A stretch of 64,000 bases of DNA from Saccharomycopsis crataegensis (Eukaryota > Ascomycota > Saccharomycetes > Ascoideales > Saccharomycopsidaceae). This document shows, piece after piece, positions 61,045 to 64,000 of the stretch. A program made the position numbers and the translations under genes. Location of the stretch: assembly GCF_037102585.1 (NCBI RefSeq), contig NW_027043822.1, positions 645,001-709,000 of the forward strand. Reading direction: 5' to 3'. Numbering within the stretch: position 1 is the first letter of the stretch; every line of letters begins with the position of its first letter. Below the pieces are notes generated by a model that ran no database searches, was not told the origin of the DNA, and saw only the letters and a list, made by a program, of their open reading frames with translations.

Positions 61045-62520
61045 TCAACTTGCAACCCGCGGGAAATTATTGACTCTCGTTTCTTCAAGCCCTGCACTTT
61101 TCGGTAGCAATTTTCTATAATAATTACCTCTGTTGAATGGCTTCATATGTCCACTAACAAATGCTTTACTATCATTTGAAGAATGAAGAAGAATGGGAGA
61201 CACCGGTGTCGTGGGAGATGTGGGACTAGGAAACGAAGAGCTTACTGGTAGGATCAATGGCGACAACGAATTATCATGACCATTCTCAACAAGTCGCAAA
61301 TCTTCAAGCATATGCCCAGAGTTTAGACCAATATTTCTTCCTGCTCTCGAGTTTTCATTACCCAATCGTAGATTCTCGTGTTCATATTCCAATACAGAAT
61401 ATTTCCATCTTGACAAGTTCGCAATATAAATCTTTGGTAACATGTTGCGTTTGGTGACGTGGAAAAATACAAAGCTCAACACTCCACCACAGATAAGATC
61501 GACAAAATAATGATGGGTCAAATACATTGTGCTCCACCAAATCCACATCACGTAGCCACACCAAACCATATAGGCTTTGGGAAACACGTAATGCAAGTAC
61601 AAGGCCACCATCACCGCACATCCAGAGTGTAGTGAAGGTAATGCCCCAAATACCACTGGGGAAGCACCAAAAGACCCCGAGTACATGTTGACCCCAAGAA
61701 TCTCATCTACTCTAGCAAGTCCTCCAGGGGATCCACGAACACTGTAATTAGCAGGCTGAAGCCCATAACTATACTTATACCATGGTGGGGCACATGGCAA
61801 CAAAATTTGTGTCAACACCCCCGTTAAATTCATATATCCAAATGCAAAAGCATATGCTCTTAAGGCAGTTGGAGGACCGAAAATGAAGATTAATGCTGCA
61901 GCAACGAACGGGATCGCGAAGTGAATGATACCATATGGTATCCATGCTAATATATCAAGAAAAGGATGTTGATAAGTCGATAAAATATTGGAAAGGTCAT
62001 CACCATATAAAATTGATTCAATAATCGGCAAGAACTGAACCTGGATTGGTGGACGCCAGTAAATAGGAAATGACGAGCAAGAATAGAAAGTTATTAGCCA
62101 AGTGAGAATAGGTAATGCTGGAAAGAAGAACTGTGATGTTGCGGGTATCAAAAGCGCCAAGATTAAAAGAGTCCCAACCATGGTCTTAAATAAGAGCCCA
62201 GGAAATTCGATAATATAATAATCAAAAGCTAGTAATGCAAACACCAAGATATATTGGAGATCCCATCGATTCCAAATGTGTTGCTTGATCCTTGACATGG
62301 TCTCCTTCATATCTAGCGAGGTTTGAAGTTTGGATATTGAGTTATCAAATTCACAAGTTGTAAGGTCTTTTAGGAAAGATAATAAAGGGGAAACTCCATT
62401 TCTTTTAATTTTATCATTTTTTTCTTCAATATCTTCATCGATACTATCATAAATATTTTCCGGAGCGAGTAGCCTTTCCGAGAGATTGGTTTCCAATCCG
62501 TTTGATAATACCTTTATCAT
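61045..62520 (-). CDS. AUR1: inositol phosphorylceramide synthase catalytic subunit
   Basis: 491 residues with six to eight helices. PAP2-like signatures of Aur1: APPWYKYSYGLQPANYSVRG, GSPGGLARVDEILG, the His-containing LPSLHSGCAV, and YLTHHYFVDLICGG, the last two giving the catalytic His/Asp set. It moves phosphoinositol from PI to ceramide in the Golgi, and is the target of aureobasidin A. The N-terminal 90 residues and C-terminal 90 residues are hydrophilic. Divergent from RPC31. Confidence 0.95.
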   Translation of the reverse strand: MIKVLSNGLETNLSERLLAPENIYDSIDEDIEEKNDKIKRNGVSPLLSFLKDLTTCEFDNSISKLQTSLDMKETMSRIKQHIWNRWDLQYILVFALLAFDYYIIEFPGLLFKTMVGTLLILALLIPATSQFFFPALPILTWLITFYSCSSFPIYWRPPIQVQFLPIIESILYGDDLSNILSTYQHPFLDILAWIPYGIIHFAIPFVAAALIFIFGPPTALRAYAFAFGYMNLTGVLTQILLPCAPPWYKYSYGLQPANYSVRGSPGGLARVDEILGVNMYSGSFGASPVVFGALPSLHSGCAVMVALYLHYVFPKAYMVWCGYVMWIWWSTMYLTHHYFVDLICGGVLSFVFFHVTKRNMLPKIYIANLSRWKYSVLEYEHENLRLGNENSRAGRNIGLNSGHMLEDLRLVENGHDNSLSPLILPVSSSFPSPTSPTTPVSPILLHSSNDSKAFVSGHMKPFNRGNYYRKLLPKSAGLEETRVNNFPRVAS

Positions 62521-63062
62521 GGTTGGTTCAACGTGAAATGTTATGCTTATCCTTAATGCCTTTGAAATGAAGGGTGAATTTGGTTAGAAAATGAGCGATA
62601 GCTTGAATAGAAAACAGCAGCAGGAAGAACGAGAAATGTAGTCTTATCGCGAGAGACCAATCAGCTTTCAGAGTCACCAGAATCAACAATAATGATTGCA
62701 GGCTAAAAGCCACCAAAAAAACTTGGTTATAAGATCAAAAACGCTCACAGAGAGAACTCTATAAAACAATCAGGTATGTATAGTTTCTAAAACAAAGTGG
62801 CAATCGAAGCAATAAAGATCAGCAACTTTTGAAAAGCTGCAAGCTATAAAGCTGACAGCTATTGGTGATGGGCAATGTTTGTGACAGCAGCAATAAACAA
62901 TCTCCGGTATCCTCCACGTGCACAGCCCTCGGATTGCTTCATAATTTTTTTTTTTTTTTTTTTTTTATTTTTTTTTCATCCCATCAGCACAGGACAATTG
63001 TGTATGCTATAATATATTTTATATATTATTCAAATACATAAACTAAAACACATATTATCATA
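62521..63062. other. divergent promoter region AUR1 / RPC31
   Basis: 542 bp with a long T-run (62946-62978) typical of nucleosome-poor promoters, then a TA-rich stretch before RPC31. No gene seen. Confidence 0.55.
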
Positions 63063-63755
63063 ATGAGTGGTAGAAGATTTGGTGGTGGCGGCGGCGGTTA
63101 TGGGGGAGGGGCATTTGGTCTAGGGATTGACTATAATGAGCTCAAGGAAGTGAAGCTAGATATTGATTCTCAGCGTACCATGATTTTGCCGGTAAATGGA
63201 CCCCTCAATGAAGGAGAAAAGGCGGTGGCTACACAGTTCATTCATTTCCAAGAACTCGTGAAGGACGGGCCTTTCTTTACAGGGTCCTCTTTAGGGAATA
63301 CCAAGAACCAAGTTGAAGACGTGGGGATCAACGATGGGGTGAAGCGTTATTCTGATAGATATGCAAAAAAGAGAAAAGTGAGATCAGCCAGTGATTATCC
63401 ATTCAGACCAGAATTCTTTCCTACAGAACTACATGATGTAATTAAGGTTAGAAAGGGAAGAAACGGATTGAAGTTGAATAGCTACCAGGCAAACTCAGGC
63501 AAATTCTATTTGGATAATATCAATAATGAAGAAGGTAATGATGGTGACGCTGCCAGTAAAATGTTGGAAAGACTTAAAAATATTGCAGAAGTGGAAGATG
63601 AGAAGGATAGACCAGAAGAGAGTGATAGAGACTTCGATGATGAGGAAGATGACTTTGACGACGAGGACGATGATGATTATAATGCGGAGAAGTATTTCGA
63701 TGATGGTGAAGAGTTCGGTGATGAGGGTGATGGTGATGACGAAGCAGCATTCTGA
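63063..63755 (+). CDS. RPC31: RNA polymerase III subunit C31 (Rpc31)
   Basis: 230 residues. Gly-rich start (GGGGGGYGGGAFGLG), then LPVNGPLNEGEKAVATQFIHF and LVKDGPFFTGS, the hallmark of yeast Rpc31. Next come RYSDRYAKKRKVR and a very acidic tail that ends DEAAF, as in the S. cerevisiae protein. It is part of the Rpc82-Rpc34-Rpc31 subcomplex that recruits Pol III to initiation factors. Length is near that of the yeast protein. Confidence 0.95.
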   Translation: MSGRRFGGGGGGYGGGAFGLGIDYNELKEVKLDIDSQRTMILPVNGPLNEGEKAVATQFIHFQELVKDGPFFTGSSLGNTKNQVEDVGINDGVKRYSDRYAKKRKVRSASDYPFRPEFFPTELHDVIKVRKGRNGLKLNSYQANSGKFYLDNINNEEGNDGDAASKMLERLKNIAEVEDEKDRPEESDRDFDDEEDDFDDEDDDDYNAEKYFDDGEEFGDEGDGDDEAAF

Positions 63756-64000
63756 TTAACTGGTTAAAGCTGTGGAATCTTGTCTGCTTTAGATTCATTG
63801 AAAAAAAAAGAAGCATACACTTATATTCTAGATCTAGTTTCTTCCATTTTTTTACTTCTGTTTTCTTTATTTAATTTTCGATGTATATTATGGTATTTTT
63901 TTGTTGCAAATTTTAATAGTCTGTGAATGTTCCAAACGAAGGTGGAACATGCAAACATATTCATTAAAAAGTTTTTCAACATGATTACGATGTAGGAATC
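63756..64000. other. RPC31 3' flank
   Basis: 245 bp of T-rich sequence with one inverted repeat (GTTCCA and TGGAAC around 63928-63950). The next gene is not reached. Confidence 0.5.

Overview
The window is nuclear DNA of a budding yeast (Saccharomycotina). Genes are compact and nearly intronless, intergenic DNA is rich in A/T runs, and the proteins match yeast families (Wss1, Aar2, Cts1, Ecm14, Arg2, Spc105, Sly41, Cus1, Gas3, Pga2, Atg9, Aur1, Rpc31). A complex I 75-kDa subunit gene shows a respiratory-competent lineage outside Saccharomycetaceae. The rare CTG codons in an LRR gene sit where sister repeats carry polar or small residues, which hints at a CUG-reassigned clade. The code here is not proven, and all protein statements below use the standard code.

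Layout. 1-1278: the 5' part of a fungal LrgB-type membrane protein gene (minus strand, one small intron, runs off the window). 1506-3987: WSS1 and AAR2. 4879-8468: a secreted GH18 chitinase facing an ECM14-type inactive carboxypeptidase. 8827-10837: a small gene with a stress-type promoter and a SAM methyltransferase. About 10967-14420: the fossil of an LTR retrotransposon, with a gag-like part joined closely to an integrase-end-like part and rich in simple repeats. 15064-19247: a SAN1-like RING E3 and a Ser/Thr-rich, repeat-bearing wall protein. 19924-28423: a PhoD-like protein, ARG2, and a 1062-residue single-pass membrane protein. 29767-33350: an Fpg/Nei-type DNA glycosylase, an HPR1/THOC1 homologue that looks broken, and a small membrane protein. 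34407-34478: tRNA-Asp(GUC). 35148-38718: a ferric reductase and fatty-acid elongase ELO2. 39519-49782: SPC105, SLY41, CUS1 and an F-box-like/SDS22-type LRR protein. 50594-63755: complex I NUAM, GAS3, PGA2, ATG9, AUR1 and RPC31.

How the genes relate. Most are unlinked housekeeping genes, as is usual in yeasts; I see no operon-like or cluster-like system. Some functional echoes exist. GAS3 and PGA2 are neighbours, and Pga2 is named for processing of Gas1 and alkaline phosphatase. Cell-wall genes recur (CTS1, the wall protein, GAS3), as do sphingolipid-related genes (ELO2, AUR1).

The observations most worth a second look are the apparent decay of HPR1, the CTG codon pattern, the retroelement fossil, the F-box/SDS22 fusion, the periodic motif in the wall protein, and the STRE/TATA promoter of the unidentified 87-residue protein.
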